64,000 nucleotides of DNA, taken from the NCBI RefSeq assembly GCF_000739615.1, contig NZ_BATP01000022.1, positions 310,001-374,000 of the forward strand, written 5' to 3'. Both the position numbers and the translations under genes were made by a program. Below, piece by piece: positions 16,549-25,151 of the stretch. How positions within the stretch are numbered: the stretch's first letter is position 1; every line of letters begins with the position of its first letter. This DNA comes from Haloferula sp. BvORR071 (GTDB lineage Bacteria > Verrucomicrobiota > Verrucomicrobiia > Verrucomicrobiales > Akkermansiaceae). The notes beneath the pieces were generated by a model. That model had not been told where the DNA came from. It ran no database searches and worked only from the letters and a program-made list of their open reading frames with translations.

Positions 16549-18336
16549 TTGGTCGCCTACCAACATCCTTCGGGGCTCAATCCACTGCAGCGCTTCCGCC
16601 AAGCCGGCGCGATCCTGCGGGGCACGAGCCGTGCGGTTAATCCCGCCTGGTACCTCAACGCGCTTGATCTGGACCTCCAGCTTCACCTGCGCGTCGACGG
16701 CAGCCGCGTGGATTCCTGGATCTTCGACCGCCGCAGCAAGGCATGGTCGCCTGGTCCGGTCCTCGACGAAGCCTGCGCCCTTGATCTTTCCCTGGTTCCG
16801 GCCTTCGCCGAACAGGTGCTCGCCACTGCCAAGCAGGCAGGCGCACCCGCGATCGGCCTGATCCTCCACATCGCGGATGAATTCGCGACCTCCGAGCTCA
16901 AGCCCGAGCTCGACAATCCCGGCGCGCTGGCCGAACTGCGCGCCCAGATTGAGACCGATCCCAAGGCTGTCCTGGATGACGCCTCGGTCATCGCCGCGGA
17001 CAACTCGTGGCGCTTGGTTCCCTACCCTGCCGCAGGCAGCGAGGCGATCGCGACCACCCTCTGCCTCAGCCATCGCTGGGCCGGCTTCCTGGATGCACTC
17101 CGTCGCATCGGCGAGGAAAAGAATTTCCCAATCGTCACCCGCGGCATCAGCTCGCCGCTGCTGTGCCTAATGGCACTGCCGGATCTGAAGACAGATGCCG
17201 TGACCCGGCCGCTGATCGCGATCCTCCCCTATCCGCGCTTCACTCTGCTCGCCTTTTTCAATGAGCATGGTGACCTGCGCCTGCTGCGCACGCTGCAGCA
17301 CCGCGGCCAGCGCCGCCCGACGAACCTGCGCCACGCGACCTCCACCACCGCTGCGGCCCTGGAACTCGCGGATCCCGAGATCTACCTGTTCCACATTGGC
17401 GACGCCACGGATCCCCAACTCGCTGCGGACGTGCAGGTCGTATTCCCCGCCACCTCGATCCACGAGATGGACTGGCAGGGTTCGCGTTTCTTCGAGCCCG
17501 CGATGGGAGCCTATTTCCCGGAGCTGCTGATCGCCGCAAATATCGCGACGCCTGCAGAAACTCCGCTGGCCGCCGCTCATACCTTCAGCGATTTCCGCAC
17601 GGAAGGCTGGGCCAGCCAGGACTTCCTGCCGATCCCGAAGGAAGCCGGCGAGCTCTTCCCGAGCCGCGGTGAGATGAAGCTCCTGCATTCCGCGAAGTTC
17701 GCCCGCATCGGCTTCGCCGCCGTGGCCCTGCTCGCACTCGTGTGGGTGATGATGGGGATGATCGCCATGATCCGCCAGCCGGAGTGGGCCTTCAACACGG
17801 AGAACTCCCAAGTCGGCAAGCAGCGCCTCACGATGGTGACCGCGGAACGCACCCGCATCGAGCACTGGGACAATCTCCTGGAAGACCGCTCGAAGGCTTG
17901 GGTCTCGATGGAATTGCTCTCCTCGCTCTTCCCACCGAAGAGCGGTGCACTGACCAAGACCTTCTCCCACAACGTCCGCACCGAATCCGCTCCGGCCCAA
18001 GCCAAGATCGGCTTCGTGAAGGAATGGAAGATCACCGGCCTCGCCCGTGAAGATGCCTTGGAGCGCCTGTCCGTGATGAACACCCGCGACGGCATCTCTG
18101 CGATCTTCAACGAGGTGGCCAACATCACTGGCAACGAGGCATTCCGCACTGACGTCGGCGCCCGCAGCATCGTCGTCAACGTGAAGACCCTGGAGAACCC
18201 GGGTTACAAGCCCGCTCCGCCGGAAGAAGCACTCGATATCGACGAGAGCTCCTACCCCTTCTCCTTCGACCTGACCATCATCCAGCGCTTCGAGTCCTCG
18301 GACCCGATGGCGGTGAAAGCATCCAAGGCCCCGTAA
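16549..18336 (+). CDS. PilM/PilN-like (GspL-like) inner-membrane assembly protein, Amuc_1101-like position
   Basis: A 595-residue protein. The only in-frame start after the last stop is TTG at 16549, preceded by a CCCACCC-rich leader. Residues about 1-370 form a large cytoplasmic domain that by position matches the actin-like PilM/GspL part. A single membrane helix follows at 384-408 (FAAVALLALVWVMMGMIAM), then a coiled coil and a periplasmic domain to the end, like PilN. So it looks like a PilM-PilN fusion or GspL-type protein. In Akkermansia the gene at this place is Amuc_1101. The name is by context and topology, not by strong motif. Confidence 0.72.
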   Translation: MVAYQHPSGLNPLQRFRQAGAILRGTSRAVNPAWYLNALDLDLQLHLRVDGSRVDSWIFDRRSKAWSPGPVLDEACALDLSLVPAFAEQVLATAKQAGAPAIGLILHIADEFATSELKPELDNPGALAELRAQIETDPKAVLDDASVIAADNSWRLVPYPAAGSEAIATTLCLSHRWAGFLDALRRIGEEKNFPIVTRGISSPLLCLMALPDLKTDAVTRPLIAILPYPRFTLLAFFNEHGDLRLLRTLQHRGQRRPTNLRHATSTTAAALELADPEIYLFHIGDATDPQLAADVQVVFPATSIHEMDWQGSRFFEPAMGAYFPELLIAANIATPAETPLAAAHTFSDFRTEGWASQDFLPIPKEAGELFPSRGEMKLLHSAKFARIGFAAVALLALVWVMMGMIAMIRQPEWAFNTENSQVGKQRLTMVTAERTRIEHWDNLLEDRSKAWVSMELLSSLFPPKSGALTKTFSHNVRTESAPAQAKIGFVKEWKITGLAREDALERLSVMNTRDGISAIFNEVANITGNEAFRTDVGARSIVVNVKTLENPGYKPAPPEEALDIDESSYPFSFDLTIIQRFESSDPMAVKASKAP

Positions 18337-18364
18337 GCCACGGCACCTCTAACCGAATTTCACC

Positions 18365-18895
18365 ATGTTTTACCGTCAGTCGATCATCATCTTCGGCTTC
18401 GTTCTGCCCGCCGCGGTGTGCGCCATCATCGTGGGCGGAGGCATCGTCCTGAAGTCCAAGGCCACGGCCTCCTTCGAGGAGAAGCAAGCGCTCTACAAGT
18501 CCTCCGAACAGAGCCGTGCCGGCTCCCAGAACATCGAGAAGGAGATCAGCCAGAAGCGCGGCTTCGTCGAGCACTGGAACTCCCAGCTCGAACGCGAAAC
18601 CGCGAACGCCATCTCCTCCGCCCTGAAGGAGATTGGCGACAAGCTTCCGGCCAAGGAATTCCAGCAGACCGCGGTGGAATACCCGAACGGTGCTGCCGGC
18701 TTCGCTGCAGCCTCGGCCCAGTCCTCCTCGCAGGTCCGCCTCGCCTTCCGCGCCACCTACCGCTCGATGCAGCGCGCCTTCCTCGAGCTCGAAACGCTGA
18801 TGCCCCAGCTCCAAATGCAAGAGCTCAAAATCGACCCGAACTCCTCGACTTCGTCGATGAACTTCTCGGTCACTTACACCGCATGGGAGAAATGA
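18365..18895 (+). CDS. PilO/GspM-like inner-membrane protein (Amuc_1100 position)
   Basis: 176 residues with an N-terminal membrane helix (IIIFGFVLPAAVCAIIVGGG), a coiled-coil segment at about 35-75 and a small alpha/beta periplasmic domain. This is the topology of PilO/GspM. In Akkermansia the corresponding place is held by Amuc_1100, which is considerably longer (about 317 residues), so this is a positional rather than proven homologue. Its stop codon overlaps the ATG of the next short gene (ATGA). Confidence 0.7.
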   Translation: MFYRQSIIIFGFVLPAAVCAIIVGGGIVLKSKATASFEEKQALYKSSEQSRAGSQNIEKEISQKRGFVEHWNSQLERETANAISSALKEIGDKLPAKEFQQTAVEYPNGAAGFAAASAQSSSQVRLAFRATYRSMQRAFLELETLMPQLQMQELKIDPNSSTSSMNFSVTYTAWEK

Positions 18896-19026
18896 AGATC
18901 GCTTCCGCCACCGCAACTCTGGCGCTGATCACGCTGCCCGCCACCGGCACCACGCCGGCGGAGGGCCGCGATGCTTCGCGCGGCTTGCCTGGCTCTGGCA
19001 TCGCATCCACCAGCCCTTCAAAATGA
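18892..19026 (+). CDS. 44-residue exported peptide gene coupled on both sides
   Basis: A short gene of 44 codons. Its ATG overlaps the stop of the PilO-like gene (ATGA at 18892-18895) and its stop overlaps the next ATG (ATGA at 19023-19026), a sign of translational coupling. The product starts MKIASATATLALITLPATG, a plausible signal peptide or short anchor, and ends in a small Gly/Ser/Ala-rich tail. I recognise no family. It may be a small pilus-complex component, or only a coupling element. The double overlap is the main evidence. Confidence 0.5.
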   Translation: MKIASATATLALITLPATGTTPAEGRDASRGLPGSGIASTSPSK

Positions 19027-21641
19027 AAACGATTCCGACTCTTGCCCTGCTGAGCCTGCTTGCTCTGCCCGTCCTGCACGCGCAGTCGGCGGAAGGCTTC
19101 GATAGCCCCGCCGCGGCACCTTCTGCTCCCGCACCGGCACCGGCTACGAAGACAGCTGCTCCTGCCGCCGCGGCACCGCAGGCAGCGCCTGCGGCAGCCA
19201 AGGCCGCTCCCGCCACCGATGCGAAGAAGATCCCTTCGCGCTATGCCGGCACGGGTCCTGAACTCGCCGCTTACGTCGAATCTCTCAACGCACGCTTCGG
19301 CATCAAGAACCGCCAGACGGACGTCTTCGGCCGCTACCAGGATCCGAACTACGCGGCGCAGGCCCCACAACCTGCGAAGCCTGGTCTGCACACCCCGACC
19401 TTCACGAAGATTCCGCAGACGCCCTTCCCCGATGTCGTCAACGCTGTTGAGGTCAACACCCTGATCCCCGCCAAGAAGCAGTTCCTGGTGGGCTCACGCA
19501 AGTTCGCCGTCAAGGACGTGCTTCCGATCCGCCTGCCCACTGGCAAGACAGTAAAGGCCCAAGTCATGGACGTCACCGCCCAGGCAATCACCTTCCGCAA
19601 TCCCGATACCGGCGAGACCGCTGTCCGCAAGATGTCCAGCCTGCCGGAAGGAATGGTCCGCGGCACCGCAGGGATCTCCGCCCCCGGCATGCAATCCCTC
19701 AGTCCGAACGCCCCCATCGAAATCCAGATCGCACCCCAGCCCCCCCCATCTCGTCCAACTAATGATGGAGCCTCGTCTCCGACTCCCTTGCTGTCCCACA
19801 AAACACCTGCACACACCATGAAGCCTGCAATCGCCGTCGCCACGCTGCTGGCCCTGCCTACATCACTCGTCACCGCTCAGGTGGACGGCGTTCCTGCCGC
19901 TCCCGATCTAGTGCAGGCGAATGATCCCGCCGTACCTGATCTGCCGCCGCCCGCACCGGCTCCGGCCCCGCCATCCGATCTGCCGAATATCCCGGTCGCA
20001 CCGCCACCGCCAGCACCAGGTGCTGATTCGGTCGAGCCGGTCGCACCACCTGTAGCCCCAGCTCCCGGAGCCACAGCCCCGGCAGCTCCCGGTGCAAGCA
20101 CCGGCCAAGAAATCCAGGAGTCCGAAGAGGGCTACCTGATCAAGGATGCGCCGATCAACGACATCTTCCAGTTCCTAGCCAAGCAGGCAGGCCGCCAGTA
20201 CTTCCACAATGCGAAGCTGGCCACCCCGGACTACCGGGTGACGGGTCACCTCAACGACGGCAACCCGCTCAACCAGATGGAAGAGCTGGCCTTCATGTAT
20301 GGCCTGACCCTCTACACCAAGGGCAATACCATCTACGCCCTCAGCCAGGCCCAGCTCGGCCAGCTGCCGAGCGCTGAGTTCAACTACCAGCTCCGCTATC
20401 TGCGCCCGACCGACATGGAGCAGATCACCAAGCTGCTCACCCCGGTCCTGACGCCCGGCACCGGCATCGTGAACTTCGAGCCGAAGACCAACACGATCGT
20501 CATCGTCGACACCGCCCACCGCATCGAGCAGGCCAAGCACCTCTTGGAAAGCATCGATCGTGCGAAGGGCCAGATCGTGGTGGAGACCAAGATCCTGCGC
20601 GTGAACAGCGCTGCTGCGGAACGCACCGGCATCAACTGGTCCGCCTCGCTCGGCGAGAACGGCACCTCGATCGAAGTCGCGCGCAGCTTGAACAGCATGT
20701 TTGGCATCGACTCCGATGTCTCGACCAAGGGCGCCTCCGTCGGCTCTGCGCTGGCCATGGCTGAATCGACCGCCAGCCAAAACCTGGTGCTCTCCCCGCT
20801 GCAGCTCAACGGCGTGCTGCGGGCCCTGGCGGAAGGCAACTTCGCGACCCAGATCTCCAACCCGACGCTGATCACCGAGGACAACGAGCAGGGCTCGATC
20901 TCGATCATCGACCGCGTGCCGATCATCACCGCAACCGTCAACCAGTCGAACGGGGTGAGTAACATCACCGAAGAAGTCCGCTACAAGATCGACTCCCAGG
21001 ACAAGACGATCTCGGAAGATCCGGACAAGCACCGTGAAATCGGCATCTCGCTGACCGTGACCCCGACCCTGCTGCCGGACGGCACGGTGCGCATGCGCCT
21101 CCGCCCCCGCTCCGCCCAGATCGTGGACAACGTCGTCGGTCAGTCGGGTAACGTTTATCCGCGCGTGACCGAGTCCATGATCGAGTCGCTGTCCCGCGTG
21201 CCGGATGGCCACTCGCTGGTGGTCGGCGGCTTCTACGGTGAAATCGGCAATAAGGATCGCACCAAGGTGCCGATCCTCGGCGACATCCCGGTGATCAACT
21301 TCTTCTTCAAGTCCAAGGACACCAAGAAGGAGAACTCCAGCCTGGTCTTCATCGTCACTCCGACGTCCTACGATCCGGCCAGCAAGTCGGCGACCGCGAA
21401 ACAGTCCAGCCGCGTGCACAGCAACGTGAGCCTCACCCAGGATCACGACTGGGTCGACCCCGAGTGCAACCCCGGCCCGGCCCACGAGCCGAACCTGCGC
21501 CGCGGGATCCGCGACCTGCGCCCGAGCCAGGCCCCATACTATCCGACGGCCGAAGAGATGGCTCCGAAGCCGGCGCCCGCTCCCGCCCCGGCCAGCACCA
21601 CCACGGCCAAGCGCAAGTTCAGCCGCGCCGGAGGCAAGTAA
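19023..21641 (+). CDS. Small exported pilus protein joined in frame to secretin, as read (probably two genes)
   Basis: As read, one 872-codon frame holds two exported proteins. Residues 1 to about 245 begin with a signal peptide (MKTIPTLALLSLLALPVLHA), then an Ala/Pro-rich linker and a small beta-type domain (KKQFLVGSRKFAVKDVL). This is the PilP/Amuc_1099 position. At codon 266 (19818) a second signal peptide starts and the secretin follows. A C8 run at 19740-19747 sits at the end of the first part. With one more C the frame would end at tandem stops TAA TGA (19760-19765), and with one fewer it would end at TGA overlapping the second ATG. So separate genes are likely, with fusion by homopolymer length (real or a sequencing error). 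Confidence 0.7.
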   Translation: MKTIPTLALLSLLALPVLHAQSAEGFDSPAAAPSAPAPAPATKTAAPAAAAPQAAPAAAKAAPATDAKKIPSRYAGTGPELAAYVESLNARFGIKNRQTDVFGRYQDPNYAAQAPQPAKPGLHTPTFTKIPQTPFPDVVNAVEVNTLIPAKKQFLVGSRKFAVKDVLPIRLPTGKTVKAQVMDVTAQAITFRNPDTGETAVRKMSSLPEGMVRGTAGISAPGMQSLSPNAPIEIQIAPQPPPSRPTNDGASSPTPLLSHKTPAHTMKPAIAVATLLALPTSLVTAQVDGVPAAPDLVQANDPAVPDLPPPAPAPAPPSDLPNIPVAPPPPAPGADSVEPVAPPVAPAPGATAPAAPGASTGQEIQESEEGYLIKDAPINDIFQFLAKQAGRQYFHNAKLATPDYRVTGHLNDGNPLNQMEELAFMYGLTLYTKGNTIYALSQAQLGQLPSAEFNYQLRYLRPTDMEQITKLLTPVLTPGTGIVNFEPKTNTIVIVDTAHRIEQAKHLLESIDRAKGQIVVETKILRVNSAAAERTGINWSASLGENGTSIEVARSLNSMFGIDSDVSTKGASVGSALAMAESTASQNLVLSPLQLNGVLRALAEGNFATQISNPTLITEDNEQGSISIIDRVPIITATVNQSNGVSNITEEVRYKIDSQDKTISEDPDKHREIGISLTVTPTLLPDGTVRMRLRPRSAQIVDNVVGQSGNVYPRVTESMIESLSRVPDGHSLVVGGFYGEIGNKDRTKVPILGDIPVINFFFKSKDTKKENSSLVFIVTPTSYDPASKSATAKQSSRVHSNVSLTQDHDWVDPECNPGPAHEPNLRRGIRDLRPSQAPYYPTAEEMAPKPAPAPAPASTTTAKRKFSRAGGK
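19740..19747 (+). other. C8 homopolymer tract that sets the reading frame
   Basis: Eight consecutive C. Its length decides between fusion (C8), early tandem stop (C9) and a 4-base ATGA overlap with the secretin start (C7). Confidence 0.9.
19818..21641 (+). CDS. Secretin (PilQ/GspD-like outer-membrane channel), internal start
   Basis: From the ATG at 19818 the product is 607 residues with its own signal peptide (MKPAIAVATLLALPTSLVTA), a C/A-rich leader, and a long Pro/Ala linker to about residue 95. N-domains follow (YLIKDAPINDIFQFLAKQAG; YQLRYLRPTDMEQITKLL). The C-terminal secretin domain carries ILRVNSAAAERTGINW and the terminal strand motif VPILGDIPVINFFFKSKD. Such proteins form the outer-membrane ring through which the pilus passes. 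The tail after about 540 is Pro-rich and may be exported or flexible. In Akkermansia this place is Amuc_1098. Confidence 0.9.
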   Translation: MKPAIAVATLLALPTSLVTAQVDGVPAAPDLVQANDPAVPDLPPPAPAPAPPSDLPNIPVAPPPPAPGADSVEPVAPPVAPAPGATAPAAPGASTGQEIQESEEGYLIKDAPINDIFQFLAKQAGRQYFHNAKLATPDYRVTGHLNDGNPLNQMEELAFMYGLTLYTKGNTIYALSQAQLGQLPSAEFNYQLRYLRPTDMEQITKLLTPVLTPGTGIVNFEPKTNTIVIVDTAHRIEQAKHLLESIDRAKGQIVVETKILRVNSAAAERTGINWSASLGENGTSIEVARSLNSMFGIDSDVSTKGASVGSALAMAESTASQNLVLSPLQLNGVLRALAEGNFATQISNPTLITEDNEQGSISIIDRVPIITATVNQSNGVSNITEEVRYKIDSQDKTISEDPDKHREIGISLTVTPTLLPDGTVRMRLRPRSAQIVDNVVGQSGNVYPRVTESMIESLSRVPDGHSLVVGGFYGEIGNKDRTKVPILGDIPVINFFFKSKDTKKENSSLVFIVTPTSYDPASKSATAKQSSRVHSNVSLTQDHDWVDPECNPGPAHEPNLRRGIRDLRPSQAPYYPTAEEMAPKPAPAPAPASTTTAKRKFSRAGGK

Positions 21642-21651
21642 GGCTTCCCAT

Positions 21652-21680
21652 GGGCGGAGACGACACCCCCGTCTCCGCCC
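21652..21680 (+). terminator. Hairpin terminator or attenuator after the secretin gene
   Basis: GGGCGGAGAC and GTCTCCGCCC form a perfect 10-bp stem (21652-21661, 21671-21680) with a 9-nt loop, followed by TTTCTCC. It lies 11 bases after the secretin stop and before the next coding block, so it may limit expression of the motor genes. Confidence 0.6.
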
Positions 21681-21712
21681 TTTCTCCCTCTGCCGTTTCC
21701 ACCCACCCTATC

Positions 21713-22288
21713 ATGTCATCCCCCGCTCAAGCCATGTACGATCAACCGGTGCGCAAGCCCGGCGACATCGGCGACCTCGTCCGGATCTGCCTCGAGCAGA
21801 CGATCCAGGCGATCCAGGCCACCGGCATCGCCACCGAAACCGAAATCGCCCGGGTCCGGGTGCTTTTCGAGCGCTCCGTAGCCAAGGACGAGCCGATGGA
21901 CGTGCTCGAGATCCTGGCCCGTGTGCAGGGAGCGGAAGAAGAACATGTCGGGGTGGAAGTGGCCCGCATCACCCACTCGGTGTCCGCGGTCATTCATCCT
22001 TCGCCGCCGCTGATCCCCTTCGCCGGCAAGTTGATCGCCCCCTCCGCTTTCTACGAATCCTTCGACCACGTGCACAAGGTCGCGCGGGCGCTGCTGGCGC
22101 CGGTGATCTATGCCGAAGATACCGATGCCATTGGCACGGGCGCCCTCAATCCGGTCGCTGCCCGCATCATGGCAGATGAGATCCTCTCCACCGTGGATCG
22201 CCGCTTCGGCATCAAGCCTTTCGTCACCTCGGTCCGCATGGACTACGAGAGCTGGTCTTTCCTCACCCGCAAACACTTCGCGTTGTGA
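21713..22288 (+). CDS. Unknown cytoplasmic protein of the pilus cluster
   Basis: The ATG at 21713 gives 191 residues and has a CCACCCACCC-type leader. The frame is open upstream through the secretin end, but no better start is seen. The protein is soluble, with no signal or membrane helix, and no domain I recognise. Its end overlaps the start of the PilB-like gene by four bases (GTGA), so the two are coupled, and it may bind or regulate that ATPase. Confidence 0.75.
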   Translation: MSSPAQAMYDQPVRKPGDIGDLVRICLEQTIQAIQATGIATETEIARVRVLFERSVAKDEPMDVLEILARVQGAEEEHVGVEVARITHSVSAVIHPSPPLIPFAGKLIAPSAFYESFDHVHKVARALLAPVIYAEDTDAIGTGALNPVAARIMADEILSTVDRRFGIKPFVTSVRMDYESWSFLTRKHFAL

Positions 22289-23979
22289 TCGACTTCGACA
22301 GCATGTCCTTCAATGAGCTGATCAGCGGGCAGATCATGCGCGCGCTGGCGATCCATGATCCCCAGTACTCGGAGCTCTCCCACGATCAGGTCGCCAACCG
22401 CGTGACCCGCTATTGCTTCATGGGCGCGGTTGCCAAGATCAACGGCCTGCCCTTCTTCCCGAAGGTAGCGGAATTTTGTGACGGTTCGCTGCACACCTAC
22501 TGCGACCCCACGGTCCTGACCCGCGGCCTCTTCAGCCCGCTCTGCGTCACCGGCGACAAGCTGGTGGTGGCCGTGGCGAATCCCTGGAGCCCGCTGCCGG
22601 ACGAATACCTCGCCCCGCGCTTCCCGGATCTCGAGATCGTCAAGATCGTCACCCTGGCTTCGGAAATCGCCCGCGCGATCGAGTCCGTGGCCACCAACTC
22701 CGGCCCGAGCCGCTCCGAACTGGAAGCGATCGACGTCGAGGACATGGACGAAGGGATCCGTGACTTCGACGTGACCACCGACTACACTGAACCGATGGCC
22801 CAGCTGGTGGCCACCGTGATGGCGGATGCGGTCAAAACCCGTGCCTCGGACATTCACTTCAAGGTCGAGAAGGAATCCTTCTACTATGCCTACCGGGTCG
22901 ATGGCGACATCGGCAACAAGGTGGAGATCCCGATGAAGCTGAAGGACCGGCTGGATGCCTTCCTGCTGAACCTGATGAAGCTGCCGACGGAAATCCGCGC
23001 CACCGCGCCGGGTATCTCCGGCCGCTTCACGATCTCCTACTTTCACCGCCCGATCGACATCCGCTACGAGCGCCACCGTACCTACCGGGGCTATCACGTG
23101 ACGATGCGTCTGCTCGACAAGAGCAACATCAACGTGACGCTCGGCAAGGGCACCCTGGCCTTCGACGAAGACACCCTTTTCGAACTCAGCAAGGTGATGA
23201 AGGTGCCAGCCGGCATCATCGTCATGTCCGGCCCCACGGGATCGGGCAAATCGACCACCCTGAACGCGATCCTGCGCGAGCTGAACCGGCCCGACGTGAA
23301 CATCCTGACGCTGGAAAACCCGGTGGAAGACGAAGTTCCCGGGATCACCCACTGCGACTTGCGCAGTGCGAAGGAGTTCAAGCCGATGATCGCCTCCTTC
23401 ATGCGGTCCGACCCGGATATCATCCTGATGGGTGAGGTTCGCGACATCGAATCCGCGGAACTTGCGATCGAAGCCGCGGTGACGGGCCACAAGGTGCTGA
23501 CCACGATTCACACCCCGCGCGCCTCCCAGATCATTGAGCGTTTCGAGCAGCTCGGCATCGAGCGCTGGAAGATCGCCCAGACCCTCAAGGCCGCCTGTGC
23601 CCAGCGTCTGGTCAAGATCCTCTGCCCCTACTGCAAGGAGGCCAAACACGGCATCTCCGAGCTCGACCGCCGGACCTTCAACCTGGACGACACTTGGGCG
23701 GATATCCCGGTCTTCCAGGCCAAGCCGGGTGGCTGCGCGGAGTGCCGCAACTCCGGCTACAGCGGCCGTACCGCCATTCTCGAAATCATCCCCATCACCC
23801 CGAAGACCTCGGACATGCTGTCGAAAGGCGAGATCTCGCCCTACGACCTGGAAGTTAAAATCCAGGAAGAAGGCAAACTGCCGAACCTCCGTCGCAGCGG
23901 CTTGCGCCTGCTGCGCGAAGGCAAGACGGACATCGACGCCGTTTCCAAGGTCATCGACATGACTTACACCGATGAGTAG
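22285..23979 (+). CDS. pilB: PilB/GspE-like assembly ATPase
   Basis: 564 residues starting at GTG, overlapping the previous stop. The N-terminal MshEN/GspE-N type region (about 1-160) is followed by the ATPase core with Walker A GPTGSGKST at about 316-324, the Asp box LENPVEDEVPG, Walker B IILMGEVRD and His box TTIHTPRA. A zinc-binding tetracysteine (CPYC at 447-450, CAEC at 484-487) is typical of the PilB/GspE subgroup. It powers pilin polymerisation from the cytoplasm. The last 8 bases overlap pilC. Confidence 0.95.
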   Translation: MIDFDSMSFNELISGQIMRALAIHDPQYSELSHDQVANRVTRYCFMGAVAKINGLPFFPKVAEFCDGSLHTYCDPTVLTRGLFSPLCVTGDKLVVAVANPWSPLPDEYLAPRFPDLEIVKIVTLASEIARAIESVATNSGPSRSELEAIDVEDMDEGIRDFDVTTDYTEPMAQLVATVMADAVKTRASDIHFKVEKESFYYAYRVDGDIGNKVEIPMKLKDRLDAFLLNLMKLPTEIRATAPGISGRFTISYFHRPIDIRYERHRTYRGYHVTMRLLDKSNINVTLGKGTLAFDEDTLFELSKVMKVPAGIIVMSGPTGSGKSTTLNAILRELNRPDVNILTLENPVEDEVPGITHCDLRSAKEFKPMIASFMRSDPDIILMGEVRDIESAELAIEAAVTGHKVLTTIHTPRASQIIERFEQLGIERWKIAQTLKAACAQRLVKILCPYCKEAKHGISELDRRTFNLDDTWADIPVFQAKPGGCAECRNSGYSGRTAILEIIPITPKTSDMLSKGEISPYDLEVKIQEEGKLPNLRRSGLRLLREGKTDIDAVSKVIDMTYTDE

Positions 23980-25117
23980 TGCATCCGTCGCCGCACCCAG
24001 CACCGCCAAGCAGCAGCAGCAAGGTGGCAAGCCCGCCCAGGCTTCCTTCAGTTTCCTGAAGTCCGGGAAGACCAAGGAGTTCAGCAAGAAGACGCTGATC
24101 TCCCTGTTCCGCGGCCTTGCCTCGATGCTGCGAGCCCAGATCAACACCGCGGACGCGCTCAAGTACTACGGCCAGGGCCTGAACGACAAGATCATGTCCG
24201 ACACGCTCGCGAAGATCCGCGACGAGATCAACTCGGGTGTGAGCGTTCACGAGGCCTTCCGCCGCACCGGCCGCTTCAGCGACATGGTGATCGGCCTGAT
24301 CCAGGCGGGTAGCGATGCCGGCCAGCTCAACGAAGCCTTCAAATCGCTCGCCGCGCGCTTCACCAGCGAGCTGCACTTCAACAAGGCAATCAAGAAGGCC
24401 ACCGTGATGCCGGTGGTCATCATCTCGGTTTTGATCGGTGCCTTTATCACCTCGCAGGTCAAGATCGTGCCGCAGGTGGAAGATATGCTTTCGGGCGTCG
24501 GCGCCAAGCCGGACGGCATGACTGCGATCTCCTTCGGGGTCTCGCACTTCACCCAGACCTGGTGGAAGCTGGTGGTGCCGATTATCATCGGCATTGCCGT
24601 CACCATCTGGCGCTCGGACAAAGTCCGCAACCTGATCCTCGGCCTGGCGATGTCCAAGTGGCGCCTGTTGCGCCTGCTGATCCTCAGCCTCCGGCAGATG
24701 ACCTTCCTTGCCACGATCCGGCTGCTGCATGCCAACGGCATCAACCTCGCCAAGTCGATCCGCGTGTCCGCGAATAGCGTGAAGGGCACCCCCTTCTACG
24801 CCGAGCTGCGGGAGGCTGCGGAAAAGTACGAGAACTCCGGCGTGCCGCTCTCCACCGCTTTCGCCAAATACACCTCCGTGGACTCGCAGGTCGTCCACAT
24901 GCTCTCGATCGGTGAGAAATCCGCCTCGCTGGACACCCAGCTGGATATGCTCACCCAGATGTATGAGGAGGACTCCGAGAACTACATGGCAGCCTTCACC
25001 GCCACCATCGGCTTCATCGTGCTGATCGCGGCAGTGTTCCTGATCGGCGCCGTGTTCGTGGGAACTTTCCTGCCCATCTTCCTGATGGGTCCGAAGATGA
25101 TGAACAACGGCATCTAA
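23972..25117 (+). CDS. pilC: PilC/GspF-like inner-membrane platform protein
   Basis: 381 residues with the GspF/PilC layout: two repeated cytoplasmic helical domains (FRGLASMLRAQINTADALKY; LATIRLLHANGINLAKSIR) and about three membrane segments (VMPVVIISVLIGAFI; LVVPIIIGIAVTIW; the C-terminal IGFIVLIAAVFLIGAVFVG). The N-terminus has a Gln/Ala/Lys-rich tail. It overlaps pilB by 8 bp. The platform couples the ATPases to pilin insertion. Confidence 0.93.
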   Translation: MSSASVAAPSTAKQQQQGGKPAQASFSFLKSGKTKEFSKKTLISLFRGLASMLRAQINTADALKYYGQGLNDKIMSDTLAKIRDEINSGVSVHEAFRRTGRFSDMVIGLIQAGSDAGQLNEAFKSLAARFTSELHFNKAIKKATVMPVVIISVLIGAFITSQVKIVPQVEDMLSGVGAKPDGMTAISFGVSHFTQTWWKLVVPIIIGIAVTIWRSDKVRNLILGLAMSKWRLLRLLILSLRQMTFLATIRLLHANGINLAKSIRVSANSVKGTPFYAELREAAEKYENSGVPLSTAFAKYTSVDSQVVHMLSIGEKSASLDTQLDMLTQMYEEDSENYMAAFTATIGFIVLIAAVFLIGAVFVGTFLPIFLMGPKMMNNGI

Positions 25118-25151
25118 GCCGGTCGCCCAACACCCTGCTGCCCTTACACCC

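Noticed and set aside
22243-24162. 639-codon minus-strand frame opposite pilB
   Set aside because: The plus-strand gene has all ATPase motifs; the antisense product has no family likeness.
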